This document shows positions 41,891 through 49,171 of a DNA stretch of 58,070 bases, piece after piece (position 1 is the first letter of the stretch; each line of letters starts with the position of its first letter). The stretch is taken from positions 1-58,070 of the forward strand of contig CADEGF010000048.1 of the NCBI GenBank assembly GCA_902826815.1, in the 5' to 3' direction. A program made the position numbers and the translations under genes. The stretch is from an uncultured Mycobacteriaceae bacterium. GTDB taxonomy: Bacteria > Actinomycetota > Actinomycetes > Mycobacteriales > Mycobacteriaceae. The notes below the pieces were generated by a model. It was not told the DNA's origin and searched no databases. It saw only the letters and a list, made by a program, of their open reading frames with translations.

Positions 41891-42487
41891 CTAGCTGTTT
41901 CGGTCCAGGCGGAACTGCAGATGCGTTCGCACCGTTGGCCATTCGACGTCGAGTATCGAATAGACGACGGTGTCCCGCCGGGTCCCATCCGGCACGAGTT
42001 GATGGCTGCGCAGGATTCCGTCGAGTTTGGCGCCGAGCCGCTCGATCCCCGTCCGGCTGGCGAAGTTGAAGAAATGTGTGCGGAATTCGACTGCCACGCA
42101 GCCCAACACGTCAAACGCATGGCCGAGCATCAGCAGCTTGGTCTCGGAGTTGACCCCGCTGCGCCGCGCCGAAGCGGCATACCAGGTGTTGCCGATCTCG
42201 AGTCGGCGGTTGGGTGGGTCGACGTTCATGAAGCTCGACGAGCCGATCACAGTGCCGTCGAGGCGGCGCACCACGAACGTCAGTCCGGTGTCGGGGGCCT
42301 GCACTCCAAGCCGCATGTCCACCCATTGCTCGGCGGTCTGCGGAGACGGCGCACCGGTGAACCATAGGCTGCCGACATCACCGTCGGCCGACGCCGTCGC
42401 GATCTCCGGAACATGGTCACGGGTAAGGGGTTCCAGCGTCACCCAGCGCTGACCGGTCAGCGTCACCGGCTCGATGAAACCGCTCAT
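41891..42487 (-). CDS. GNAT-family N-acetyltransferase (RimJ-like)
   Basis: A 198-residue GNAT protein: VTLTGQRWVTLEPLTRDHVPEI, a central GSSSFMNVDPPNRRLEIGNTWYAASARRSGVN segment, and KLLMLGHAFDVLGCVAVEFRTHFFN, typical of RimJ/RimL-like acetyltransferases. The ATG overlaps the stop of the membrane-protein gene upstream (ATGA). Its 3' end is duplicated exactly 9095 bases to the left, and its stop is 12 bases from the last gene of the catabolic island, so it appears to be the insertion target. Confidence 0.88.
   Translation of the reverse strand: MSGFIEPVTLTGQRWVTLEPLTRDHVPEIATASADGDVGSLWFTGAPSPQTAEQWVDMRLGVQAPDTGLTFVVRRLDGTVIGSSSFMNVDPPNRRLEIGNTWYAASARRSGVNSETKLLMLGHAFDVLGCVAVEFRTHFFNFASRTGIERLGAKLDGILRSHQLVPDGTRRDTVVYSILDVEWPTVRTHLQFRLDRNS
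41901..42067. repeat. 167-bp exact direct repeat, right copy (native acetyltransferase 3' end)
   Basis: Identical to 32806-32972. This copy is continuous with the intact acetyltransferase coding sequence and so is the original context. The two copies bracket about 8.9 kb. Confidence 0.95.
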
Positions 42488-42915
42488 GCCCGCCTCCCTG
42501 CCGACGCCCACGCCGCCACCATCGCCCACACCGACAATACGATCGCAAGCACTGTCACGGCCGCGCCGATATAGAAGCCGATGCCCGCGGACACCGGTCC
42601 ATGGACGTATATCCGGTAGTACCACATCGTCAGCACCGCGATCAGCACCGAGATCGCCAGCGCCGCAGACGATGCCACGCGCGCCGAGAATCCGCGCGCA
42701 GCCATGGCGCCCGCGACGAGAAGCGCCGACGCCAGCAGCGCGATGAGCTGGCCCGCGCCGAAGTGCGGCGGCAGCGTCAGGCTTCCCTGAACCCCTCCGA
42801 CGGCGTTGGCCCGGCCGCCACCTTCCGCGCGGGTGGTCAGCCAGGGCAGCCATACGGTGACCGCGAGGATCGCGGCACAGAAGGCGACCAGCCAGCCGGG
42901 GCTCAGTCGAAGCAT
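42484..42915 (-). CDS. Four-span membrane protein of unknown function
   Basis: A 143-residue protein with hydrophobic segments at about 8-25, 58-75, 82-100 and 112-134; a Gly/Ala-rich loop (TTRAEGGGRANAVGG) lies outside. No known domain. It is coupled to the acetyltransferase and follows the alpha/beta hydrolase by nine bases. In M. tuberculosis a membrane protein (Rv0912) lies between the glyoxalase and the carotenoid oxygenase, and this gene is in the equivalent place; I cannot confirm sequence orthology. Confidence 0.75.
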   Translation of the reverse strand: MLRLSPGWLVAFCAAILAVTVWLPWLTTRAEGGGRANAVGGVQGSLTLPPHFGAGQLIALLASALLVAGAMAARGFSARVASSAALAISVLIAVLTMWYYRIYVHGPVSAGIGFYIGAAVTVLAIVLSVWAMVAAWASAGRRA

Positions 42916-42924
42916 GCACCGAGA

Positions 42925-43689
42925 CTATCGGGTGTGGTGCGTGGTCCAGGTCAGCGCGTGATCGGCCACGTCCTCCCACCCGTCGACGACGGTGATGAGG
43001 TGCGGCGTGCCGCGAAACACCTTGAAGTCCGTCGGCGCCGACGAACGGCGGTATCGGTTGAAGTTCTCGTAGACCACCGACGCGGGCATGACGCGGTCGC
43101 GGTCGCCTGCGACCAACAACAGCGGCGCTCGATCGGGGTTCGCGAAGTCGATCGCGCTCGCCGCCTTCGATCTCAGCCTGAAATCTGCGGTGGCGATGTC
43201 GAAGATCACCCCGCCGGGCGCCGGGATCGCGAGTTCCGCGTGCCACCGGTCGGACTCGGAGCGCGAGACCGTGTTGGCGAATACGTAGTGGAAGTGCGCC
43301 GGGCTGATCGGGACCGCCTTGCCTCGATTGCGCGGATCGCGCAGCCACGGCCACGCCGAACGCCACACCGTCGGCGGTGCGCGCAACACTCCGCGCGGCT
43401 TCGACGGTGCGATGGCGACTCCCGCAAGGCCCAGTCCGCGATCGAGTAGCAACTGGGCGATCAGGCCGCCGGTCGCATGACCGACGATGATCGGCACGTC
43501 GGGCAGTGAGCGGATGAACGCGTCGAAGTGGTCAGTGGCTGCGACCAATCCGGTCCCGGGATCGGTGGGCCAGTCCGGTGCGTGCACGATATGGCCCGCC
43601 GCCCGGTATCTGTCGGCCCAGCCCCGCCAGCTATCGGCCGATAACCACAGTCCGTGGATCAGCACAATTGGCGGCGCAACATTCGACAT
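42925..43689 (-). CDS. Alpha/beta-fold hydrolase
   Basis: A 254-residue hydrolase: oxyanion loop IVLIHGLWLSADSW and the acid in VAGDRDRVMP are clear. The nucleophile elbow appears as VGHATGGL, with Thr and no Ser at the nucleophile position; FRGTPHLITVV supplies the His. The missing Ser suggests altered or absent hydrolase activity unless another residue acts. It is the first gene of a three-gene minus-strand operon with the membrane protein and the acetyltransferase. Confidence 0.8.
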   Translation of the reverse strand: MSNVAPPIVLIHGLWLSADSWRGWADRYRAAGHIVHAPDWPTDPGTGLVAATDHFDAFIRSLPDVPIIVGHATGGLIAQLLLDRGLGLAGVAIAPSKPRGVLRAPPTVWRSAWPWLRDPRNRGKAVPISPAHFHYVFANTVSRSESDRWHAELAIPAPGGVIFDIATADFRLRSKAASAIDFANPDRAPLLLVAGDRDRVMPASVVYENFNRYRRSSAPTDFKVFRGTPHLITVVDGWEDVADHALTWTTHHTR

Positions 43690-43735
43690 CGTCTCTAGTG
43701 TGGGTCTTTGACACGAGATTGAGGGCGGTAATGCG

Positions 43736-44182
43736 ATGAGCGAACTCCCCGATTGGGCGCAGCGGCTCGATTTGTCCCCTCATCCCGAGGGTGGCTGGTA
43801 CCGGGAAACCTGGCGAAGTGGACTGTTGACGCCGCAGTCCGCGCTGCCGCCTGATTACGCCGGCGCACGCAACGCCGGGACCGCGATCCTCTTCCTGCTG
43901 ATGCCCGGCCAGCAGTCCGCCTGGCACACCGTGCGCAGCGCAGAGCTGTGGCTCTACCATCGGGGTAGCCCGCTGGTGCTCGAGGTCGGCGCCGAACACA
44001 ACAGTGCCGCAACATATTTGCTCGGGGCAGACATCGCCGCGGGTGAGCAGCCGCAGCTGGTCGTTCCCGAAGGGCACTGGCAGCGCGCCCGCCCGCGGGA
44101 CAACGAGCCGTCACTGGTCAGCTGTGTCGTGGTGCCCGGATTCGACTTCGCCGACTTCGAATTGGGCGCCCCTAGCGACTGA
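43736..44182 (+). CDS. DUF985 cupin-fold protein
   Basis: A 148-residue cupin_5 protein: LDLSPHPEGGWYRETWRSG opening, AILFLLMPGQQSAWHTVRSAELWLYHRGSPL with metal-binding His, and WQRARPRDNEPSLVSCVVVPGFDFADFEL closing motif. Members resemble epimerase-like cupins; no function is established. The last 11 bases overlap the end of the convergent BKACE-like gene. Confidence 0.88.
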   Translation: MSELPDWAQRLDLSPHPEGGWYRETWRSGLLTPQSALPPDYAGARNAGTAILFLLMPGQQSAWHTVRSAELWLYHRGSPLVLEVGAEHNSAATYLLGADIAAGEQPQLVVPEGHWQRARPRDNEPSLVSCVVVPGFDFADFELGAPSD

Positions 44183-44789
44183 GCAGCTGCACCGCCGCAG
44201 ACACCAACGCGGCGTTGTCGGGAGCGGGTGAGCCGTCGGGCAGCACCAGCGTGTCCTCCATTCCGATCCGCGTCTGCAGACCCCTCGCGCCCGCGTGTTG
44301 CAGCAGCGGCCAACAACTTTCGTTGAAACCGTGCAACAGAACAGGCGCAGGCGATCCCGCTGCCGCCTCAGCGTGAAAGATGCCGACCTCCACGCCGACG
44401 CCCGTCTGAAGCAACTGGCGCGCCAACGGCTCGGAACCGGGCTCATGCCAGTTCACCGACGCGAAGTCGGGCAGCACCGTCCAGCCCTGCACCGTGCGGA
44501 GACGTTCGTCGGGATCCGACAGCGCCCAGAAGCCCGTCGTCACCCCCAGCGGTAGACCGGGCACGGCATGCCGCACCGACTCGACCGCCGCCGCCACGAC
44601 CTCCGGCTGCAGCGAGTCGACGCCGTCGGCGGTCTTGGAGTGCATGTGCACAGCCTTGGCGCCCGCCTGGTGGGCGGCCAGAGCCGCGGCCGCGATCTGG
44701 CCGGGGGTTACCGGCAGATTCGGGTGCTGATCAGGGGTGCGGGCGCCGTTGATGCATGCCTTGAGATGAGTCGCTGGGCTGTTGGGCAT
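44172..44789 (-). CDS. BKACE/DUF849-like beta-keto acid cleavage enzyme, short form
   Basis: A 205-residue protein with the opening KACINGARTPDQHPNLPVTP and metal-binding AVHMHSKTADG (HxH), then a late VGIFHAEAA and GLQTRIGMEDTLVLPDG. These are features of the 3-keto-5-aminohexanoate cleavage family, which splits beta-keto acids with acetyl-CoA. Typical members are about 270-310 residues, so about a third of the barrel is missing, yet both ends look intact, suggesting a compact variant. It follows the frameshifted glyoxalase by 16 bases. Confidence 0.75.
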   Translation of the reverse strand: MPNSPATHLKACINGARTPDQHPNLPVTPGQIAAAALAAHQAGAKAVHMHSKTADGVDSLQPEVVAAAVESVRHAVPGLPLGVTTGFWALSDPDERLRTVQGWTVLPDFASVNWHEPGSEPLARQLLQTGVGVEVGIFHAEAAAGSPAPVLLHGFNESCWPLLQHAGARGLQTRIGMEDTLVLPDGSPAPDNAALVSAAVQLLSR

Positions 44790-44805
44790 GCCTCCATCTT
44801 CGCCC

Positions 44806-45584
44806 CTATTCCAGCGACGACAGGTTGAAGCCCGCACCGGTCGGGTCGGCGACGGCCGCCAGCCGGCCGTACGGCGTGTCCTCCGCGTCGCGGACCACGC
44901 TGCCGCCGTTGTCCGTGACCTGCGCGACCGTCTTGTCGACGTCGTCGCTGCCGAGGAAGAAGCCCAGTTCGACGGCGCGCCTTCGGACAGATACGTCGAC
45001 CCGTCCATGATCCCGACAAGCGCTTCACCGTCGAAACTCGCGGTGCTGTACCGGAATTCGTCGGTGTCGGCAACAGTGTCGACGTGCCAGTCGAAGACTT
45101 TGCCGTAGAAATCGAGCGCCTTGGTGTAGTCGCAGGTGGTCAGCTGGTGGTAAATCGGCGCGCCGGCCTCGCCGAACGCCTCGAAGCCGTGGTGCTCGAT
45201 CGGCTGCCACAGTCCGAAGAACGCTCCCGTCGGATCGGACAGCATCGCCATCCAGCCCTTGTCAGGGACCTCCATCGGCTCGACGGGTTGCACGCATGTC
45301 ACGGCTCCCGCGGCGATGGCCGTCGCCAACGTGATCCTGATATCCGCGGTGTGCAGGTAGGTGGTCCAGCCGTCCGGGCTGTTCCACTGTGGGTCGTTGT
45401 GCATCAGGCCGGCGACGGGATGGCCGCCGGAGAAGGCGTTGACGTAGCCGCCGTACTCGGGTCCGGCGGTCTCGAACGTCCACCCGAACACGTTGCCGTA
45501 GAACTGCTTGGCGCGCTCGAGGTCCGAGGTTGCGAGGTCGATCCAGGTCGGGGCACCTACGGGTGCGCCTTGGCGGGTGGGCAC
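44806..45584 (-). pseudogene. Glyoxalase/VOC-family protein with a frameshift (Rv0911-like)
   Basis: Two vicinal-oxygen-chelate domains are visible: APTWIDLATSDLERAKQFYG (first) and IYHQLTTCDYTKALDFYGKV (second). At about 44965 the frame breaks after EGAPSNWA: one base appears missing from the codons for the expected FFLGSDDVD. The correct ending resumes in another frame (to FNLSSLE and a stop at 44806). In the broken frame translation runs on into the next gene. GTG at 45584 after GGAGAG is the likely start. The rest of the coding sequence is intact, so this is either a very recent mutation or a sequencing error. Confidence 0.85.
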
Positions 45585-45747
45585 GATGGGTTCTCTCCTT
45601 GCACTGGTGGGGCCGGTCATCAAAGCAGACAACCGCGGCCCCTAAAACTCATCGCCATCTCCGCCGAGCTGGGCCCACACCGAAGGTAGGGGAACGCAAA
45701 CGCATGCGACACGCCGCGAAAACGCGTGCATATGCGTCTGCTCGCGC

Positions 45748-46638
45748 TTAGGAGGTAACCCCCAGGACGCGCAGGGCGTTCTCCTTGAAGATCAGCGGCA
45801 GCACCTCGGGCTTCATGTCCAGCGCCTCGAAGTCCCGACGCCAGCGGTCCACCTCGATGTAGGGGTAGTCGGTGCCGAACAACACCTTGGTGCGCAGCTG
45901 ACGGTTGGCCGCGCGGACCAACTGCTGCGGAAAGTACTTCGGCGACCAGCCGGACAGGTCGACGTAGACATTCGCCTTGTGCTGGGCGATGGAGATCTGC
46001 TCATCGACCCACGGCACCGCGGGGTGGGCCATCACGATCGTCAGCTCCGGGAAGTCGGCCGCGACGTCGTCGAGCAGCATCGGATCGGAATACCGCAGCT
46101 TCACGCGGTGCCCGCCGGGCAGGCCCGACCCGATTCCCGTCTGGCCGGTGTGGAACAGCGCGGGCACGCCTGCTTCGGCGATCGCGGAGTAGATCGGGTA
46201 GTAGGCGCGGTCGTTGGGCTCGAACCCCTGCAGGCTCGGATGAAACTTGAAGCCCTTGACGCCCAGGCCTAACTGCTGCTGCACCGCGCTCACGGCCCGG
46301 CCGCCGGTCAACGGGTCGACGGAGCCGAACGGGATCAGGATGTCGTTGTTGCGCGTCGCGCCCTCGATCAGGTTCTCGACGGAGTTCGGCGGATGCCCGG
46401 ATACCGTCTGCGAGTCGATGGTGAACACCACCGCCGCGGTGTTGCGCTGCCGGTAGTACTCGGCCACCGAGTCGACGGTGGTCGGCTCGGAGTCCAGCTT
46501 GAAGTACTGCTTGGTCGCCGTGATCAGCTCGTCGTCGTATGCGCAGTGGCCGTGATCATCGGCCTCGACGTGAGCATGGATGTCGATCGCATCGACAGCA
46601 TCGAAATCTATGCCGTAGGCGTAGGTTTCACCGGCCAT
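45748..46638 (-). CDS. Amidohydrolase-related (ACMSD-like) metal-dependent hydrolase
   Basis: A 296-residue amidohydrolase_2 protein: IDIHAHVEAD (HxH metal motif, residues about 19-23), KGFKFHPSLQGF, ALFHTGQTG, TIVMAHPAVPW and FGTDYPYIE (catalytic Asp). The set matches the ACMSD/4-sulfomuconolactonase group of decarboxylases and hydrolases. It is nine bases from the methyltransferase upstream, so the two share a transcript. Substrate unknown; mycobacteria have several paralogues used in sterol or aromatic breakdown. Confidence 0.85.
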   Translation of the reverse strand: MAGETYAYGIDFDAVDAIDIHAHVEADDHGHCAYDDELITATKQYFKLDSEPTTVDSVAEYYRQRNTAAVVFTIDSQTVSGHPPNSVENLIEGATRNNDILIPFGSVDPLTGGRAVSAVQQQLGLGVKGFKFHPSLQGFEPNDRAYYPIYSAIAEAGVPALFHTGQTGIGSGLPGGHRVKLRYSDPMLLDDVAADFPELTIVMAHPAVPWVDEQISIAQHKANVYVDLSGWSPKYFPQQLVRAANRQLRTKVLFGTDYPYIEVDRWRRDFEALDMKPEVLPLIFKENALRVLGVTS

Positions 46639-46647
46639 TGGTCCAGC

Positions 46648-47868
46648 CTACGACTTGGTGGCCAGGATCTGATCGACGCCCATCCGGCCCTGCTCGAAGG
46701 CCAGCGCGCCACCGACGAGGTACAGCCGCCAGACACGGGCCACCTCGTCGCCCTGCAACGCGACGAATCGGTCGAAGTCACGCTCGAGTGTGGCCAGCCA
46801 GTGCTCGGCGGTGCGGACGTAGTGCTCGCGCATCGCCTCGACGTGGCGGACCTCGAAGCCTCCCTCCTGCACGAACTTCACCGTCCGCCACAGCGGCCGC
46901 ATATGCATGTCCGGAGCGATGTACGCCTCGATGAACGGACCGCCGCCCGGCGCGGTGCTCTCGGCCCGCGACATCTGTTGCAACAGCAACCCGCCGCCGC
47001 GTTTGAGCGCACGATGCATGACGTCGACATAGGTCGGGTACTGATCTTCGCCGACGTGCTCCCCCATCTCGATGGAGCTGACCGCGTCGAATTGGGCCCG
47101 CTGGCCTACCAATTCGCGGTAGTCCTGCCGACGCACCTCGACGCGATCGGACAGACCCCGCTTGGCGACGCGCTCGGCTACGAAGATGCGCTGCTCGGCC
47201 GACAGCGTGACGCCGACGGCGTTCACCCCGTAATGCTCTGCGGCGTGCAGGATCAGCGAACCCCAGCCGCATCCAACGTCAAGCAGTCGCCGCCCAGGCT
47301 GCAGGTCGAGCTTGCGGCAGATCATGTCCAGCTTCGTGGTCTGCGCATCGTGCAGCGACTGGTCGTCGTCGGTGTAGAAGGCCGACGAGTACGCCATGTG
47401 CTCGTCGAGCAGCAGTTCGTAGAACTCGTTGGACAAGTCGTAGTGGTGTGCGATCGCCGCGACGTCGCGCTTGCGGGTGTGCAGACGCCCAGTCAGCCGC
47501 GCCTCGGACGCCGGTCGTTTCGGCGGCGGGCCGAGGGCACCGAGACGGGCCGCGAGCGCAGCGGCCTTGACCGACTGCCCAAGCCCCAGCCGTGCAGGTG
47601 ACGGCCGAGTCCCTTCGATCGCCCACGCGCGGCGCAGTCCGTCAGCGAGATCGCCCTCGATGTTGAGATCACCCGTCACATACGCGCGGGCAAGTCCCAT
47701 CTCGCCTGGCGCCCAGAGCAATCGGCGCAGAGCCCGTCGCGACCGCAGGACCAGCACCGGTCCGTCGGCCGGCCCTGCTTCGCTGCCGTCCCACGCGCGG
47801 ATACGGACCGGCAGGTCGACCCCCGCGACAGCGTTCACCACCGCAGCGAGCCGATCAGCGACCTTCAT
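46648..47868 (-). CDS. Cyclopropane-fatty-acyl-phospholipid synthase family methyltransferase (UfaA1/CfaA-like)
   Basis: A 406-residue SAM-dependent enzyme. The N-terminal region with WAPGEMGLARAYVTGDLNIEGDL is the lipid-binding part; AHHYDLSNEFYELLLDEHMAYSSAFY is diagnostic; SAM motif I is LLDVGCGWGSL (about residue 199); GEHVGEDQYPTY carries active-site residues. The family methylates double bonds of membrane lipids to cyclopropane or 10-methyl branches. In mycobacteria UfaA1-type proteins make 10-methyl-stearate, so this is a candidate paralogue. It is divergent from the ERG2-like gene over 79 bases. Confidence 0.88.
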   Translation of the reverse strand: MKVADRLAAVVNAVAGVDLPVRIRAWDGSEAGPADGPVLVLRSRRALRRLLWAPGEMGLARAYVTGDLNIEGDLADGLRRAWAIEGTRPSPARLGLGQSVKAAALAARLGALGPPPKRPASEARLTGRLHTRKRDVAAIAHHYDLSNEFYELLLDEHMAYSSAFYTDDDQSLHDAQTTKLDMICRKLDLQPGRRLLDVGCGWGSLILHAAEHYGVNAVGVTLSAEQRIFVAERVAKRGLSDRVEVRRQDYRELVGQRAQFDAVSSIEMGEHVGEDQYPTYVDVMHRALKRGGGLLLQQMSRAESTAPGGGPFIEAYIAPDMHMRPLWRTVKFVQEGGFEVRHVEAMREHYVRTAEHWLATLERDFDRFVALQGDEVARVWRLYLVGGALAFEQGRMGVDQILATKS

Positions 47869-47882
47869 CCGTGCCCTCCTCT

Positions 47883-47935
47883 GCGATTTCGGCGTGATTT
47901 CCTGCGCTGTTCGATGGTTGTCACGCCGAAATCGC
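47883..47935. promoter_or_regulatory. 15-bp perfect inverted repeat between divergent lipid-enzyme and ERG2-like genes
   Basis: GCGATTTCGGCGTGA (47883-47897) and its exact complement TCACGCCGAAATCGC (47921-47935), spacer 23 bases, in a 79-base divergent intergenic region. The arms would place two operator half-sites about 3.6 helical turns apart, or form a cruciform. The right arm lies directly before the ERG2-like start, so it could also be a hairpin in one or both leaders. Confidence 0.65.
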
Positions 47936-47947
47936 TAATCTCTAGCG

Positions 47948-48520
47948 ATGCCGATGCCGTACAAGATCGACCCGGACGTGCTGGCCACCGTCGCCAAGGA
48001 GGTGGTCGGGCAGCCCCTGGCAGGTGGCGAGCTCATCTCGCATACGACCCAACTGCTTGCGCAGGCGTACCCCGATCTCATCGATTCCACGCCCGGCCGC
48101 TGGGTGGGCAGCAAGGCGGGAGGCATCCTCGGTAAAGTCCGCTTCCTCTACTTCAGCCCCCGTGAATACGTGGTGTTGTTCGGATCCCCAACCGGCACAC
48201 AGGGATTCTCGGGCCGCTACAAGCACGTCGATATCCACAAATTCCTCATCGCAGGCCAGATCGACTGGTATGACCTGGAATCCGACGAGCTGACGGGCAA
48301 GACGCTGCGCCCGGGCGAACACACTCACACAGAGCGGGGTCACGCGCGCGGCATGACCATCCATCCCGGCTCATTTCACATCGAATACGGTCGCGGAGCG
48401 GTCGCGACAACGCTGCCGTTCGCCATGATCGACACTCTTTTCGTCTCGCTCGAACTCGAATCCGTCCGGCGGTCGACGGCCGAATTCACCAAGCTCGTCA
48501 CCAGGCGGCTCCGTCGCTAG
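47948..48520 (+). CDS. ERG2/sigma-1-receptor family protein (soluble)
   Basis: A 190-residue protein clearly homologous to eukaryotic ERG2 C8-C7 sterol isomerase and the sigma-1 receptor. Shared features in order: REYVVLFGSPTGTQGFSGRY (about 72-91; the receptor has EYVLLFGTALGSRGHSGRY), a PGE motif at 122-124, IEYGRGAVATTLPFAMIDTLF (about 145-165; receptor [21 protein letters not shown]). Glu146 equals the catalytic/ligand Glu172 of the receptor. The position of receptor Asp126 appears to be His97 here with Asp95 nearby. There is no N-terminal membrane helix. A sterol- or lipid-binding or isomerising role is likely. ATG at 47954 is an alternative start. Confidence 0.85.
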   Translation: MPMPYKIDPDVLATVAKEVVGQPLAGGELISHTTQLLAQAYPDLIDSTPGRWVGSKAGGILGKVRFLYFSPREYVVLFGSPTGTQGFSGRYKHVDIHKFLIAGQIDWYDLESDELTGKTLRPGEHTHTERGHARGMTIHPGSFHIEYGRGAVATTLPFAMIDTLFVSLELESVRRSTAEFTKLVTRRLRR

Positions 48521-48525
48521 CCATT

Positions 48526-48963
48526 TCAGGCCGTAGCGAAGACACGCTTGAATTTATTCAGTGACTCGCGGATATCGCCCTTGAGCGCGGCGGCCACCAC
48601 CATGCCGATGGGGCCGAACAGCGCGGCGCCGCCGAGATGGACGTCGAAAGTGACGGTCGAGCCGTCACCCGACGGCTTGACCTTTCCGATCAGCTTGACC
48701 TTTACGCCGCCGACGCCCTCGCCGTCGAGTGTCATCGCCTCCGGCGGCTTGAATCTGACGATGGTCCACTTGATCCGGTTCGGCATGCCCTTCACCTCGA
48801 CGATGGACTCGATAACCGTGCCCTTTTCCAGGGTTTCGGGCAGCTTGCTGCGCCAAACCCGGTGAATGGTCAGCCATTCCTTGAAGCGCGACAGGTCCGA
48901 CGCGCACTCCCATGCCGTCTCCGGCGGCAGTGGAACATCAACGGAGACAGACAGTTTGGCCAT
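48526..48963 (-). CDS. SRPBCC-family protein, Rv0910-like toxin
   Basis: A 145-residue polyketide-cyclase/START-fold protein: SVDVPLPPETAWECASDLSRFKEWLTIHRVW at the N-terminus and a long C-terminal helix (ALKGDIRESLNKFKRVF). It matches M. tuberculosis Rv0910, reported as the toxin partner of Rv0909. The fold has a hydrophobic cavity for a small lipid. Three bases separate it from the small helical gene upstream, the Rv0909-like antitoxin. Confidence 0.85.
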   Translation of the reverse strand: MAKLSVSVDVPLPPETAWECASDLSRFKEWLTIHRVWRSKLPETLEKGTVIESIVEVKGMPNRIKWTIVRFKPPEAMTLDGEGVGGVKVKLIGKVKPSGDGSTVTFDVHLGGAALFGPIGMVVAAALKGDIRESLNKFKRVFATA

Positions 48964-48966
48964 ATG

Positions 48967-49149
48967 TCAGGGTTTCTGCGGATCCGTCTTGTCGACGGCC
49001 TTCTTTGCGGCGTCCTGCACCTTGTCGACCTGGCTGGCGTACTTGCCTTGAGTCTTCTGGTCGACGACGTCGCCAGCCTTGTCGATCGCCTGATCGACCT
49101 TGTCGGCATTCTTCGATACCAGGCCCTTGACCTTGTCTAGAAATCCCAT
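48967..49149 (-). CDS. Rv0909-like antitoxin
   Basis: A 60-residue, highly charged, Lys/Asp-rich helical protein: MGFLDKVKGLVSKNADKVDQ then AIDKAGDVVDQKTQGKYASQV. This strongly recalls the Rv0909 family. It is encoded directly before the Rv0910-like gene, the same order and strand as in M. tuberculosis, and downstream of the ctpE homologue. Confidence 0.85.
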   Translation of the reverse strand: MGFLDKVKGLVSKNADKVDQAIDKAGDVVDQKTQGKYASQVDKVQDAAKKAVDKTDPQKP

Positions 49150-49171
49150 GGGGTCACCCTAACAGCCGTAG

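Noticed and set aside
41891-43366. 491-codon minus-strand frame containing the acetyltransferase
   Set aside because: Only the last 198 codons are the GNAT gene. The upstream part overlaps the membrane-protein and hydrolase genes in the wrong frame and lacks a ribosome binding site.
46393-47601. 402-codon plus-strand frame
   Set aside because: Antisense of the methyltransferase and amidohydrolase genes, with no motif or start signal.
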